DNA of 64,000 nt from Nocardioides sp. T2.26MG-1 (GTDB taxonomy: Bacteria; Actinomycetota; Actinomycetes; Propionibacteriales; Nocardioidaceae). A program made the position numbers and the translations under genes. The notes below the pieces were generated by a model. That model saw only the letters and a program-made list of their open reading frames with translations. It did not search any database and had not been told where the DNA came from. Below, one piece after another: positions 24,727 through 34,075 of the stretch. Numbering within the stretch: the stretch's first letter is position 1; every line of letters starts with the position of its first letter. The stretch is taken from contig NZ_CATNLZ010000008.1 in NCBI RefSeq assembly GCF_950101795.1, positions 1 through 64,000 of the forward strand, read 5' to 3'.

Positions 24727-25188
24727 TCACGTTCGCCGCGCGGCTCGTCTCATGATGAGACCGAGAGCTGCTGTGACGGCGATCAGATCCTGGCTCATCA
24801 GCGCGGCCGGCATTCCCAGGATCCGCTGGGGGATGCGGTGCTGATCGTAGGGTGAGGTGCCGGGTATGAACAGGGTCAGGTTGAAAGGTGCCCAGCGGGC
24901 GATCGGCAGTAGTGCGGCGGCGGTGATGAGTCGTTCAGAGGAGGGGTCGTGCGGCCGGCGGCTATGCAGCAGCCAGAGCGCCACGAGTCCTTCCGTTGTC
25001 GCGCTGACGACCTCCGACGTGCCGTGCCAGCGGGCGTGTGGCCCGTACTCGGGGCCGAAGGTATGGCGGCGGTTCCAGTCTGCGAGCCACGGAAGCGTGG
25101 CCGAGGCGACAATGGATCCAGCAATCAAACGCAGGCCAAAGCTGGCCACCCCAGCGTGGGCCCCAGGGACCGGCCAGCCCTCGTTCAC
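24727..25188 (-). CDS. four-helix membrane protein of unknown function
   Basis: A 153-residue membrane protein with about four helices. It carries the pattern LADWNRRHTFGPEYGPHARWHG, which recurs in small uncharacterised membrane proteins of bacteria and fungi (possibly the DUF6640 group; uncertain). The GTG start has a strong AAGGAG 6 bases upstream. It is divergent from the TetR gene at 25397. Confidence 0.7.
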   Translation of the reverse strand: MNEGWPVPGAHAGVASFGLRLIAGSIVASATLPWLADWNRRHTFGPEYGPHARWHGTSEVVSATTEGLVALWLLHSRRPHDPSSERLITAAALLPIARWAPFNLTLFIPGTSPYDQHRIPQRILGMPAALMSQDLIAVTAALGLIMRRAARRT

Positions 25189-25396
25189 AACGAGCTCCTT
25201 CTGTCGTCGGAATGCCCCTTGGCTCAGCTCGAGACTCGGCTGGGGCCGCTACTGCGCCGACGCCAGTCGGCAGCCATGCGACTCATGGTGCCCAGAAGCG
25301 TCGGCCTCATGCCGCCGACCGTCGGTGCGTTCGTCGCCCGGGACCCACTTCCGTGACTCGCGTTGGCCGGTCGGCTGCCGCGACTAGGAGGGGTGA

Positions 25397-26050
25397 ATGT
25401 GCGCGATGGGCAATCTTGCCTGTTCGGCAATCGCCTGGGAGGCTGGTGCCGTGATCGAAGGCCTGAGGGGGAGGAAGCGCGCGGCGACCGCGCAGGCGCT
25501 TGCCGAGGCTGCCTTCCACCTGGCGAAGGAACGCGGCCTGGGCGGGTTCGTGATAGACGAGGTCGCGGAGATGGCTGGGTACTCGCGCCGTACGTTCGCG
25601 AATCACTATCCCTGCAAGGAGGCGGCGGTGGCAGCAGTCGCCTACGCCGGTATCGAGGCTGCCGCCGACGCACTCGAGGACGTGTCGGAGGGCCGACCGT
25701 TGCTGGATGCGGTCGAGGTCGTGCTGCGGCTGCAGCTGACGACGACGGGGCTGTCCCGGATGCGGGAGGTCTTGACGTTGGCGCGGGCGTATCCCTCATT
25801 GGAGCCCCACGTGTACCACGTCCAGCACCGGATGCGGTTGGAGGTCGAGGAGCGGATGGTCTCCGTGGCGGCGGGACGCTATCCGGCTTCCTATCTCACT
25901 CTGCTCGTCGGCGCCGTCTACGGCATGGTCTCCTCCGCGCTCGAGGGGCTCGTCGACGTCCGCCTTCCTGGCGATCTGCCGAGTCGCGACGCCGTGGAGT
26001 TCGACGAGTTCTTGACCGAGGTCTTCATGCATCTCCGTACGGGCTTCTGA
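25397..26050 (+). CDS. TetR-family regulator of MmpL exporter
   Basis: A 217-residue regulator with an N-terminal helix-turn-helix (AEMAGYSRRTFANHYPCKEAAV). It is followed after 34 bases by the mmpL-type gene, so it probably autoregulates and controls that exporter. The N-terminus is uncertain: the ATG at 25397 sits only 3 bases after AGGAGGGG, while the GTG at 25451 (GGGAGG 8 bases upstream) would give a start closer to the DNA-binding domain, as is usual in TetR proteins. Confidence 0.85.
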   Translation: MCAMGNLACSAIAWEAGAVIEGLRGRKRAATAQALAEAAFHLAKERGLGGFVIDEVAEMAGYSRRTFANHYPCKEAAVAAVAYAGIEAAADALEDVSEGRPLLDAVEVVLRLQLTTTGLSRMREVLTLARAYPSLEPHVYHVQHRMRLEVEERMVSVAAGRYPASYLTLLVGAVYGMVSSALEGLVDVRLPGDLPSRDAVEFDEFLTEVFMHLRTGF

Positions 26051-26084
26051 CCCGCACGCACATCAATCCCGAGGAGCAGCCCCA

Positions 26085-28451
26085 ATGTCCACGTTCTTGT
26101 ACCGCCTCGGCCGCGGCTGCTACGGCAGGCCCTGGCCATTCATCGTGGGGTGGGTGTTGGTGCTGGCTACAGTGGTGGCTGCGTTGGTGTTCAACGGGGT
26201 GAAGGTGACCTCGGAGATGAAGATCGACAACACGGAGGCCCAACAGGTCCTGGACCGCGTCGCCGCGGAGCTACCGCAGGCTTCGGGCGGCCAGGCCAGC
26301 GTGGTGTTCACCGTCCCGGACGGTGAACGGTTGGAGACACCGGAGAGGATGACCGCGCTCGCCGAGACCGTGCGGAAGGTCTACGAGTTGGAGCAGGTCG
26401 TCAACCCGGCTGACTTGAGCCAGGGCCAGGGTCAGCCGTCGGCCGGACCGGAAGCCGCCCCACCGGGGAACGCGCAGGGTGCTGCTGACTCGCAGCCTCA
26501 GCAAGCCGATGGGCCAGACCCGGCACCGCCGCCGTATCGGCCGCTGGTCCTGGATGGGGCGCCGGTGCCGGGTGTGCTGGTCTCGACCCGGGCGCCGGTG
26601 GCGCTGTTCCAGTTCCAGTTCACCGTGCCGTCCACGTCCCTGACAAACGAGCAGGTCTCTGCGGTGTTGGAGGTGGTCGAGGATGCCGAGCAGGGAACCG
26701 GTCTGCAGGTACTGCCCAGCGACTCGTTGAAGGCGATCGAGATCCCAGTCGGCGCCGCCGAGGTGGTCGGGCTCGCGGTCGCGGCCGTGGTCCTCGTCCT
26801 CACACTCGGCTCGCTCATCGCCGCCGGCCTCCCCTTGGTCACCGCCTTGGTCGGCGTCGGGGTGGGCGTGGGGACGGCCTTCGCCTTGTCGACGTCGGTG
26901 GAGATGAACACCGCCACCCCGGTCCTGGCGTTGATGATCGGCCTCGCCGTGGGTATCGACTATGCGTTGTTCGTGGTCAACCGGCAGCGGCGACTGATCA
27001 TCGACCGCGGCCTGGACGCCCGCGAGGCAGCTGGCCGGGCCGTTGGGACCGCGGGCAGCGCCGTGCTGTTCGCCGGTCTCACTGTGCTCGTGGCGCTGGT
27101 CGCGCTCACCGTCATCGGCATCTCGATGCTCACCACCATGGCCCTGGTCGCCGCGGCCACGGTCCTGCTCGCCGTCCTCATCGCCCTTAGCCTGTTGCCA
27201 GCCCTACTTGGGCTGATCGGAGAGCGGATCGTCTCCGCCAAGACTCGGGCCAAGGGACACAGCCAACGAGGGGATGGCCAGGGCGCCCACTCTGTGGCGG
27301 ACCGGTGGGTCAAAGCGGTGCTGCGGTTCCGCTGGCCGGTGATCCTCGGTGTGGTCGCGGTCCTGGGCATGGGAGCTGCCCCCGCAGCAAGCATGGACCT
27401 GGGATTGCCGACGGGCGCGACCGCGAACACCGACACGGCCGCCCGGCAGAGCTACGAGCTGGTCACCCTGGGGTTCGGAGAGGGGTTCAACGGGCCGTTG
27501 CTGGTGACCGTGGAGTCCTCCAAGGGCGCTGCCGTGGACGCCCAGACCCTGGGGGCGGTCACGCAGCGATTACAGCAGCGCGATGAGGTGGTGGCCGCGG
27601 TACCTGTGGGAACCAGTCAGGACGGGCAGATGGCGGTGCTCAGCGTCATCCCCACCTCGGGCCCCGATGACGAGGCCACCGCCGACCTCGTCAAGGCCCT
27701 TCGTTCACCCAGCTCGGCTGTCGCGCAGGAGTATGACGTCGAGGTGGGTGTCACCGGCTTCACCGCGATTGGCATCGACATGTCCGACCGACTCGCCGAA
27801 ATCGTCCCGCTCTACCTGGCCATAATCGTCGGCCTGTCGCTGCTGATTCTGCTGGTGGTCTTCCGGTCACTCGTCGTACCGATCCAAGCCACGCTCGGTT
27901 TCCTACTCAGTATCCTGGCCACCTTTGGGGTGACCACCGCGGTGTTCTCTTGGGGGTGGCTCGGCTGGCTGGTGGGGATCGACACCGGCGGGCCGTTGTT
28001 CAGCTTCATCCCGGTCATCGTTACCGGGATCCTCTACGGGTTGGCGATGGACTACCAGGTCTTTCTGGTCTCCTCGATGCGCGAGTCCCACGTTCATGGC
28101 CACCACGGCGAAGCCGGCGTGGTGCACGGCTTCGACCAGGCCAGCCGAGTCGTCGTCGCCGCCGCGGTCATCATGGTCTCAGTGTTCGCCGGTTTCATCT
28201 TCAGCCACGACGTCATGATCAAGCAGATCGGGTTCGCGCTCGCGGCCGGCATCCTTATCGACGCCTTCTTGGTGCGCATCACGTTGACTCCGGCGCTGAT
28301 GGCACTGTTCGGCGACAAGGCTTGGTGGCTACCGCGCTGGCTGGACCGGCTCCTGCCCGACCTCGATGTCGAGGGTGACCGGCTCCTGCGCATGCTCACC
28401 GACCATCAGGACAGCGAGGCGACGCCACGTAACGAGTCCATCGGCAAGTAG
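26085..28451 (+). CDS. MmpL-family RND transporter
   Basis: A 788-residue MMPL/RND transporter with two repeats, each a single helix, an outside loop and five helices. Repeat 1 has LMIGLAVGIDYALFVVNRQRR, and repeat 2 has GILYGLAMDYQVFLVSSMRE; both carry the conserved Asp-Tyr pair that drives proton coupling. The first outer loop contains a Gln/Pro/Gly-rich insert (about residues 105-150). MmpL proteins export lipids, siderophores or hydrophobic compounds. Downstream of TetR 25397; the likely cargo is a toxic hydrophobic substrate or product of the island (inference). Confidence 0.93.
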   Translation: MSTFLYRLGRGCYGRPWPFIVGWVLVLATVVAALVFNGVKVTSEMKIDNTEAQQVLDRVAAELPQASGGQASVVFTVPDGERLETPERMTALAETVRKVYELEQVVNPADLSQGQGQPSAGPEAAPPGNAQGAADSQPQQADGPDPAPPPYRPLVLDGAPVPGVLVSTRAPVALFQFQFTVPSTSLTNEQVSAVLEVVEDAEQGTGLQVLPSDSLKAIEIPVGAAEVVGLAVAAVVLVLTLGSLIAAGLPLVTALVGVGVGVGTAFALSTSVEMNTATPVLALMIGLAVGIDYALFVVNRQRRLIIDRGLDAREAAGRAVGTAGSAVLFAGLTVLVALVALTVIGISMLTTMALVAAATVLLAVLIALSLLPALLGLIGERIVSAKTRAKGHSQRGDGQGAHSVADRWVKAVLRFRWPVILGVVAVLGMGAAPAASMDLGLPTGATANTDTAARQSYELVTLGFGEGFNGPLLVTVESSKGAAVDAQTLGAVTQRLQQRDEVVAAVPVGTSQDGQMAVLSVIPTSGPDDEATADLVKALRSPSSAVAQEYDVEVGVTGFTAIGIDMSDRLAEIVPLYLAIIVGLSLLILLVVFRSLVVPIQATLGFLLSILATFGVTTAVFSWGWLGWLVGIDTGGPLFSFIPVIVTGILYGLAMDYQVFLVSSMRESHVHGHHGEAGVVHGFDQASRVVVAAAVIMVSVFAGFIFSHDVMIKQIGFALAAGILIDAFLVRITLTPALMALFGDKAWWLPRWLDRLLPDLDVEGDRLLRMLTDHQDSEATPRNESIGK

Positions 28452-28664
28452 TGGGCCCGCGCTCCCAGCCAGCACGAGAGTGCACTCAGGGCGCGCGCAC
28501 GAGGGGCTGGTTAGCACCACCGTCAGCCGTCAGCCGTCAGCGGTACCAGCGGCCAACCTCACCATGTGTGGATGCATGTCCACTCCCCGCCGTCAGGGAG
28601 AGCGCTCGCCGACCGCGTTAGGCAGACGCTCGCTGTGGGACGTCATCTCCGCCCGCTCGCACGC

Positions 28665-28997
28665 TTATCGAGGCGGCCGCGGTCGGCGGTGGCCCCGGGG
28701 CACCCTCGGCCGCCTGCCCCGGTGAAGTTCGTTCACCGGGGCAGGGCACTGAAGTCGCAGGAACTCCTCGACCTCGCGCAGGCCGCGCGCGACATCTCTG
28801 TCGACCCGGCTCGCTCGTCGTTGCTCTCGCCGCGCAATCCAGTCACGATCCCATTGCTGCCAGGCGCGGTAGCCCCCGCACCCGATCAGCCAGCAACTCC
28901 CAAAGGCGACCATTCCGCCATAGATCCACCACACCGTATGCCACACGGCGTCCGAGAGCAGGTCCGCCAATGGCCGCCAGACAGGCCCGAAGTACAT
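28665..28997 (-). CDS. small membrane protein with basic tail, operator-controlled
   Basis: A 110-residue protein with one or two Trp-rich membrane helices (AVWHTVWWIYGGMVAFGSCWLIGCGGY), then a charged helix (DWIARREQRRASRVDRD) and an Arg-rich end. No family recognised and the ribosome binding site is weak. It is supported as a real gene by its promoter: the 24-bp operator found at two other sites in this window lies 58 bases upstream (29055-29078), with a -10 (TAGGCT on the minus strand, 29051-29056) in the same register as at the other sites. Confidence 0.55.
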   Translation of the reverse strand: MYFGPVWRPLADLLSDAVWHTVWWIYGGMVAFGSCWLIGCGGYRAWQQWDRDWIARREQRRASRVDRDVARGLREVEEFLRLQCPAPVNELHRGRRPRVPRGHRRPRPPR

Positions 28998-29054
28998 GGG
29001 TCACCCCCGCCGGACGCGGACGGGTCGAGAGGAGCGCCCGGATCCCCGTAAGCC

Positions 29055-29078
29055 TACATGCAGGCGCGCATGCATGTA
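29055..29078 (-). promoter_or_regulatory. 24-bp palindromic operator, site B
   Basis: TACATGCA - 8 bases - TGCATGTA, perfect arms. On the minus strand it runs directly into TAGGCT, a -10 whose first two bases are the last two of the operator. Related to the sites at 31371-31394 and 56452-56475. Confidence 0.7.
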
Positions 29079-29533
29079 AGCCCCCGACGGGTGAGGAGGC
29101 CCCTCGCCTAGGTGGGGCTATCCCAGGGTGCCCGCCGGCGAGTTCCTCCGCGCAGGCAGAGCGCGGCGGGCTGGCTCGGGTGGAACGCTGGGCCAGGCTG
29201 GGCCGGGCTGGGCGGCCCGGCCGGGAGGCGCCGGCTCCCTTGCGATTCCCTGAGGGGCCGGGCCTCTTGTCGAGATTCTGGGCGCCTGCGGCCGGCGCGG
29301 ATAACGATGCCGTGGAGTCGGTCGACTATCCGGGTTGGTGCTTGGGCCGGTGGTGCTCTGGTTGTCGCGACCGGGCGCTCGGGAAGAGACCGGTGTTGCT
29401 GCGATCTGCAGCGGACGCCAAACCAAGATGATTGACTCGAGAAGTCGCGAGCGAGGGCAGTCAGGTGACCACCGACGTCGCGGCAGACCTGGCGACGGTT
29501 CTTCAAGGCGCCGGAAGGGCACGGGGCTGGGGA
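29079..29533. other. no convincing gene
   Basis: Open frames on both strands here are Arg/Gly/Pro-rich with no recognisable motif, no good ribosome binding site and no homologue that I know. The only clear element is the operator at its left edge (29055-29078). Confidence 0.5.
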
Positions 29534-30115
29534 TCAGTGTGAACGTACGCCGTCGAGGACCAGGGTCGTCACCGCGCTCGCGAGGCGCTCCTGGTCCAGG
29601 TCCTGGGCGCTCACGAGGTAGGACAGGGCGCTGATGGTGACCGCACCGAAGACCGCCATCGCGACCGACCCCGGGTCGGGCACCTGACGCAGCGAGCCGT
29701 CAACTACGCCGTCTTCGATCAGCGACTGCACTGGCTGGTAGTAAGCCGAATGGATCATTGCTGCGATCTCAGGAATCCGGCCGGCCCGACCGAGCTCGCC
29801 CACCAAGGCCCGGCAGACCGCCGGTTGCTCGGCCATCACCCGCAGCTGGGCCCGGATAACCTCGGCTAGCCGGGCCGCTGCGGATCCCTCCGACTCAACC
29901 GCGATGGCCACTTCGTCGGCGACGCGATCCAGGGCGTCGCGGAACAAGAACGCGAGGATCTGCTCCTTGCCAGCGAAGTAGTAGTACAGCGTCGCCTTGG
30001 GGATGGTGGTGGCAGCCGCGATGTCTTCCATCTTCGTCTGGTCGACACCGTGCTCGGCGAACAGCTCGGCCGCAGCACTCAACTTGACGGCAGTGTGACT
30101 GGGAACAGTTCGCAT
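29534..30115 (-). CDS. TetR-family transcriptional regulator
   Basis: A 193-residue regulator. Helix-turn-helix: MEDIAAATTIPKATLYYYFAGKEQILAF (about residues 28-55). A ribosome binding site (GGAGGG) precedes the ATG. A -10-like TAGTCT lies in the 5' region (about 30143-30150 on the minus strand). The neighbours are other regulators and a thioesterase; the target genes are not obvious. Confidence 0.88.
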   Translation of the reverse strand: MRTVPSHTAVKLSAAAELFAEHGVDQTKMEDIAAATTIPKATLYYYFAGKEQILAFLFRDALDRVADEVAIAVESEGSAAARLAEVIRAQLRVMAEQPAVCRALVGELGRAGRIPEIAAMIHSAYYQPVQSLIEDGVVDGSLRQVPDPGSVAMAVFGAVTISALSYLVSAQDLDQERLASAVTTLVLDGVRSH

Positions 30116-30255
30116 CGAAGCCCTCCAGAGTGATTGGACTGAGAGACTAGATCGGCTGCGGCAACCTCCGGTTGCGACGGTGCACGGTGAGCCCTGGGAG
30201 GCGGGCGAGGCGCAGGTTCTGTTGGCGCGATTGTGCCTCGCATCGGAGCTGGGGC

Positions 30256-30756
30256 TTAGTCACTAGGCTGCGTCGTGGTGCCCTGAGCAAAATGCTCCGC
30301 GCCGACTTTGACGAAGACAGCCGTCGAAGAGACGACAGCGCTACCGCCCGGCCCGATCCCGCTGGCGGTGAGGAACAGCTTGCGTCCGTCTCGGCGGGCC
30401 ACGTCGGCTCTCAGGTGGTACGTCGTTCCGATGAGTACCGGCGCCAGGTATTCGATCGTCAGCTGGCGGGTGACCGCCGGCCCGCCCTCGAGGAACAGCA
30501 AGCAGCCGTAAAGGTCGTCGACAACGGTAGCGACCGCGCCGCCATGGACAATGCCGGGCGCACCTACGTGGCGGGCGTCGAACTCATGCCATGCCTCGAC
30601 GCCGTCGCCCTCTCGAACGGCCCGGAGATGATGCCCGTGGGGGTTGTGCGGCCCGCACCCCAGGCAGTGGTCGTGGTGGACCGGCAGTTCGGCGCCGTCG
30701 GGGTAGCCAACGAACTTCTCCGACCACATAGCCAGCAGCGTATGCATGTCAGCCAC
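30256..30756 (-). CDS. PaaI-type hotdog-fold thioesterase
   Basis: A 166-residue hotdog-fold acyl-CoA thioesterase-like protein. The conserved segment GIVHGGAVATVVDDLYGCLL carries the HGG motif of PaaI enzymes. A CLGCGPHNPHGHHL stretch, common in this sub-branch, precedes it. The GTG start at 30756 overlaps the stop of the TetR gene by 8 bases, and an ATG 9 bases later is an alternative. It is thus the second gene of the TetR operon under the site A operator, and would release free acid from a CoA ester that the regulator may sense (inference). Confidence 0.88.
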   Translation of the reverse strand: MADMHTLLAMWSEKFVGYPDGAELPVHHDHCLGCGPHNPHGHHLRAVREGDGVEAWHEFDARHVGAPGIVHGGAVATVVDDLYGCLLFLEGGPAVTRQLTIEYLAPVLIGTTYHLRADVARRDGRKLFLTASGIGPGGSAVVSSTAVFVKVGAEHFAQGTTTQPSD

Positions 30757-31360
30757 GCGGGGCTCCCTGCAGACGCAGTGCCCAGGCAGTGAGAGCCTCC
30801 GCCTGCCGAGGGCCTGGATGGGGAGTCAACAGTCCGCTGACTCCTCTTCCGAGGAGGAGGTCGAGGGTGAGCCGGATCTCTGTGGGGTCCGCGGTGACGT
30901 AGGTGCGGCAGATCTTGGCCAACTCGGCGTTGACGCGGTCTTCGGCCGGAACGAGATGGTCCCGCAGGGCCTGATGCGCCCGAGCGGCAACCCACAACTC
31001 CAGGCTCGCGGCGTACAGGGGCCCAGAGAGCGCCTCCGCCAGCAACCGTAGAGCCGTCTCGCGCTGCTCTGCGCCCCCTACACCTTGGGCTCCGGTGGAA
31101 GGGGGCCCAAGCAGCTCCATCTGCTCTCGGACGCGGCGTAGGCGCTCCTGCGCCAAGTGCTCGACGGCGGAGACGACCAACTGGTCGCGGGTTCCGAAGT
31201 GGTGCAACTGTGCACCACGTGAGAGGCCCGCCCGGGCCGCGACCGCGGCACTGGTGGTTCCCGCATATCCGAGTTCCGCGAGGCATGACACGGTGGCATC
31301 GAGCAGCGCTCGCCGTGTTGACGCCGAGCGCTCCTCTTGCCTTCTCACGTGGACGGGCAT
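30749..31360 (-). CDS. TetR-family regulator, candidate owner of the 24-bp operator
   Basis: A 203-residue regulator with a helix-turn-helix TSAAVAARAGLSRGAQLHHFGTRDQLV (about residues 36-62). Its ATG (31358-31360) is 6 bases after TAGTCT (minus strand, 31367-31372), so the mRNA is probably leaderless. The 24-bp palindrome at 31371-31394 overlaps that -10, a classic autoregulation layout. The same palindrome is found upstream of two other genes, so this protein is the likely master of a three-promoter regulon. Confidence 0.88.
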   Translation of the reverse strand: MPVHVRRQEERSASTRRALLDATVSCLAELGYAGTTSAAVAARAGLSRGAQLHHFGTRDQLVVSAVEHLAQERLRRVREQMELLGPPSTGAQGVGGAEQRETALRLLAEALSGPLYAASLELWVAARAHQALRDHLVPAEDRVNAELAKICRTYVTADPTEIRLTLDLLLGRGVSGLLTPHPGPRQAEALTAWALRLQGAPRG

Positions 31361-31370
31361 GCTCAGAGAC

Positions 31371-31394
31371 TACATGCGTGCACGAACGCACGTA
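31371..31394 (-). promoter_or_regulatory. 24-bp palindromic operator, site A (TetR autoregulation)
   Basis: CTACATGCGT (31370-31379) and ACGCACGTAG (31386-31395) are an inverted repeat with 9 of 10 matching positions. On the minus strand it runs into TAGTCT (31367-31372), the -10 of the TetR gene. It matches the site at 56452 at 20 of 24 positions in + orientation. Confidence 0.75.
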
Positions 31395-31589
31395 GCTGCG
31401 CGGTACTTGGGCCGGCGGGTAGCGGGTGGATGTGGCACGCCTGTCAGTTCTGCAAGGTCGATGGCCGATGCGGCTGTCGGGCGGTGTCTTGGCGGGCGCC
31501 GCGTGTCCGGGCGTCCACCTCCACAGCGGCCCCGACTGTGCGCAGAGTGTGCTTCCGCCCCTCGGCGAAAACCTCCGCGTGGTCTGCCC

Positions 31590-31790
31590 ATGGAGGGCCT
31601 CAGATGTCACACTCGCTGGGTGGTCACAAGGAATCAGGCGGTGTGGGTGGCCCCCGAGGGGGACGGCGATTGGCTCGAAGCCACAGTCCTAGAACTGGGC
31701 ACAACGGTTGCACTCGTGCGACTTGCCGACGCCTTACATAGTGAGTGGGTGCCGCTCACCCGTGTCGTCGACAGCCCACCCGGCCCATGA
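31590..31790 (+). CDS. small hypothetical protein, possible SH3/Tudor-like barrel
   Basis: 66 residues from the ATG at 31590, or 56 from the GTG at 31620. The segment VWVAPEGDGDWLEATVLELGTTVALVRLADALHSEWVPLTRV alternates like a small beta-barrel. No clear ribosome binding site and no family recognised, so it may be spurious. Confidence 0.4.
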   Translation: MEGLRCHTRWVVTRNQAVWVAPEGDGDWLEATVLELGTTVALVRLADALHSEWVPLTRVVDSPPGP

Positions 31791-31977
31791 GTGGTCCAAC
31801 GAGCTGGCCGCATTGCGGGGAGGCGGGGCACGCTCAACTCGACCGCCGAAAGGTGCTGGGTGTTGCCCAGACCCGTGCCAGGGCGCCCCTGCATCGCCGA
31901 CTCCCCAGGCCCGGCTTTGCAGGCAAAACTCGGTTGAGGTGAGCTGCGCGATGCAGACGCGGTCAGCAGGATAGAGG

Positions 31978-32350
31978 TCAGCTCGGCGGATGGGGCTCGA
32001 AGCGGAGGCCCCTGCTGCGGATCGTCGTGATCAGGTGCGGGTGACGAGGATCGTCACCCAGCTTGCGGCGCAGCCAGCCCAGGTGGACATCGATGGTCTT
32101 GGAGGAGGTCCAAAACGTGGTGCCCCAGACATCGCGCATGAGCTCCTCGCGGGTGACGATGTCCCCGGCGCGAGATGAGCGCGTGAAGAAGGTCGAACTC
32201 CTTGCGGGAGAGTTCTACCTCCTCGCGACCGCGCCACACGCGTCGGCTCTCGGGGTCCAGCCGGAGGTCCTGCACCTCGATCACGACTCCATGGTAGGGC
32301 AGCCGTCGACCCGTCTGGTCGGAGAAAGCGAGAACCGCTGGTGGCAACAC
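31978..32350 (-). pseudogene. OmpR-type response regulator remnant, frameshifted
   Basis: Only the winged-helix DNA-binding half remains, and it is split over two frames. The first part reads VEVQDLRLDPESRRVWRGRE-type sequence followed by LSRKEFDLLHALIS. After a one-base loss near 32172 the second frame continues DIVTREELMRDVWG, then SSKTIDVHLGWLRRKLGDD and TIRSRGLRFEPHPPS. The receiver domain with its phosphorylated Asp is absent, and no partner kinase is near. Decayed gene; start 32350 is arbitrary. Confidence 0.75.
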
Positions 32351-32510
32351 GCTGCCACCAGTCCCGTGCCCCCAGGTGTGTCGCCGCTCTTTGGCTTCTA
32401 GCGGCCAGCGGCCCGTCTGACCCTCGACAGCATGCGGCTGGCTCGATTCCCGAAGGACCGTGGGGAGTCATCGGAAGCCTGCCCTCCGGCAGACGTCCCT
32501 ACGCGGCCGG

Positions 32511-32936
32511 TCAGCCGCCAGATGTCGGGGCGGAGTCGACGTCGTCGATCCACCCCAGCCCGGCGACCGCGGTGGGGAACCCACAGGTCGTCACCGCCAG
32601 CATCGCCACCGCCCGCAACTCATCCGCGCTGGCGCCCAGTGCGAGGGCCTTGCGGGTGTTCGACCTGACGGCCCCCTCCGACTGGGCTCCCACAGCAAGG
32701 GCGAGCTTCAGTAGTCGGACAGTTCGATCGTCGAAAGGTGTCGCACTTGCCATCTCTTGCGCCAGCGTGTCCTGGGCGCTCGCCACACCCGGGTAGCGCT
32801 CTCTGAACTCCTGATAGATGCCGGGCAAGTACTCCGCATGGTCCACCAAGACGCTCGCCTCTCCTCGTTGCCACTTGTTGCGTTCTTCCTGTGCAGCCGA
32901 CAGAGCCACCAGGGGGGCGTCGCCCCTCACGCGCAT
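32511..32936 (-). CDS. carboxymuconolactone decarboxylase / AhpD-like protein
   Basis: A 141-residue protein of the CMD/AhpD fold, with the helical pair FDDRTVRLLKLALAVGAQSEG and SNTRKALALGASADELRAVAMLAVTTCGFP. The usual CxxC peroxidase pair is not there: one Cys is in TTCGFP and the other expected position is Ser or Gly. The ATG at 32936 gives the family's normal length; the upstream in-frame extension is low-complexity. Divergent from the molybdoenzyme operon at 33089. Confidence 0.75.
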   Translation of the reverse strand: MRVRGDAPLVALSAAQEERNKWQRGEASVLVDHAEYLPGIYQEFRERYPGVASAQDTLAQEMASATPFDDRTVRLLKLALAVGAQSEGAVRSNTRKALALGASADELRAVAMLAVTTCGFPTAVAGLGWIDDVDSAPTSGG

Positions 32937-33088
32937 CCGTTCCGCAACGCAGACTACTCGGGGCCGGTGTCGAAGGGCGGGCACTTCGGAGGGCGACTCG
33001 GGACCAAGGTCCATATCGCCGGCGCCCTCCTGCGCGGACTGTGGGATGGAGTGCCGGCGAGGCCGGCCACGGCGGACCGGAGGCGGGT

Positions 33089-34033
33089 ATGGCAAAACCG
33101 ACGTTGATCGAACGGGAGCGGACCTACGACCGGTTCGCACCACACCTTGTCCCACAGCCACACTGGCGGGGACCGCATGCGCTGTGGTTCTGGGCCATGG
33201 GGCTGGGGGCGGGCACCTTCATGGTGCGTCACGCGTTCTCGCTCGCCGACACCGGAACCGTGCTGGGACTGTCCCTGCTCGACGTCGTGGGCCTAGTCCT
33301 GGTTGGGATCGGCGGACTGATCTTGATCCTGGACCTGGGCAGGCCGGAACGGGTGCTAAAGGCGTTGAAACGCCCTGACCGGTCGTGGATCGCGCGGGGG
33401 GCGCTCGCTGACTTCGTCTTCCTGATCATCGGCGCGCTCTATCTGCTCCCCGGCTGGTTCGGGGCGTTGCCCTGGACGGACGAACCATTCCTGGAAGCAA
33501 ACCTGACGGCTCAGGTGATGATCGCCATCTCCTTCGCCGCAGCGGCCGTGATCATAGCCTATCCCGGCATGGTGCTCTATGAGTCGATCTCGATCCGCCT
33601 GTGGCACTCGGCGCTGGTGCCGGCGCAGTTCATCGCTCATGCGCTGACCTCTTCACTGGGGTTGACGCTGTTCGTCCTCGCCGTCAACGGACGGCTGGAG
33701 GACGTGCGGACCGAGCTCGGTGTCGGCTTCCTTGTCGGCCTGGTGGCCACGCTGGGGATCACCCACATGTACGTCCTCGATCGTGCGCACGAGCACACTC
33801 CTGCGGCTCGGGCCGGACTGCACCGCTTGCTGCGGGGTGGGATGGCCGCCCACTTCTGGACCAGCGTGCTGATTGGGTTCGGCGTGCCTGTCGTCCTCAC
33901 CCTCATCGCTTTCGCCGCTACGGCAGCAGGTCCTGCCCTGCTTGCCATCGGTGGCGCCCTCAGCGTGGCCGGCAGCCTGCAGTTCCGCTATGCCCAGCTG
34001 TGCGCTGGCGTCAAGGTCAGCCCTCTCGGCTGA
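33089..34033 (+). CDS. NrfD/polysulfide reductase-type membrane subunit
   Basis: A 314-residue integral membrane protein with eight or so helices, of the NrfD/PsrC family. It exchanges electrons between the quinone pool and a FeS subunit. Visible family features include WAMGLGAGTFMVRHAF, LDLGRPERVLKALKRPDRSW and YPGMVLYES. The ATG at 33089 has GGAGGCGGG upstream. It is the first gene of a three-gene operon with the catalytic and FeS subunits. Confidence 0.88.
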   Translation: MAKPTLIERERTYDRFAPHLVPQPHWRGPHALWFWAMGLGAGTFMVRHAFSLADTGTVLGLSLLDVVGLVLVGIGGLILILDLGRPERVLKALKRPDRSWIARGALADFVFLIIGALYLLPGWFGALPWTDEPFLEANLTAQVMIAISFAAAAVIIAYPGMVLYESISIRLWHSALVPAQFIAHALTSSLGLTLFVLAVNGRLEDVRTELGVGFLVGLVATLGITHMYVLDRAHEHTPAARAGLHRLLRGGMAAHFWTSVLIGFGVPVVLTLIAFAATAAGPALLAIGGALSVAGSLQFRYAQLCAGVKVSPLG

Positions 34034-34075
34034 ACCGGCATCCCTCGATCCCCCCACAACATCGGAGTTGTTCCC

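Noticed and set aside
28517-28541. CCGTCAG heptamer repeated three times
   Set aside because: Short, intergenic and without symmetry or nearby signal; probably slippage.
28970-29431. 153-codon plus-strand ORF
   Set aside because: No ribosome binding site, no motif, Arg/Ala/Gly-rich; overlaps the operator and start of the minus-strand gene 28665-28997.
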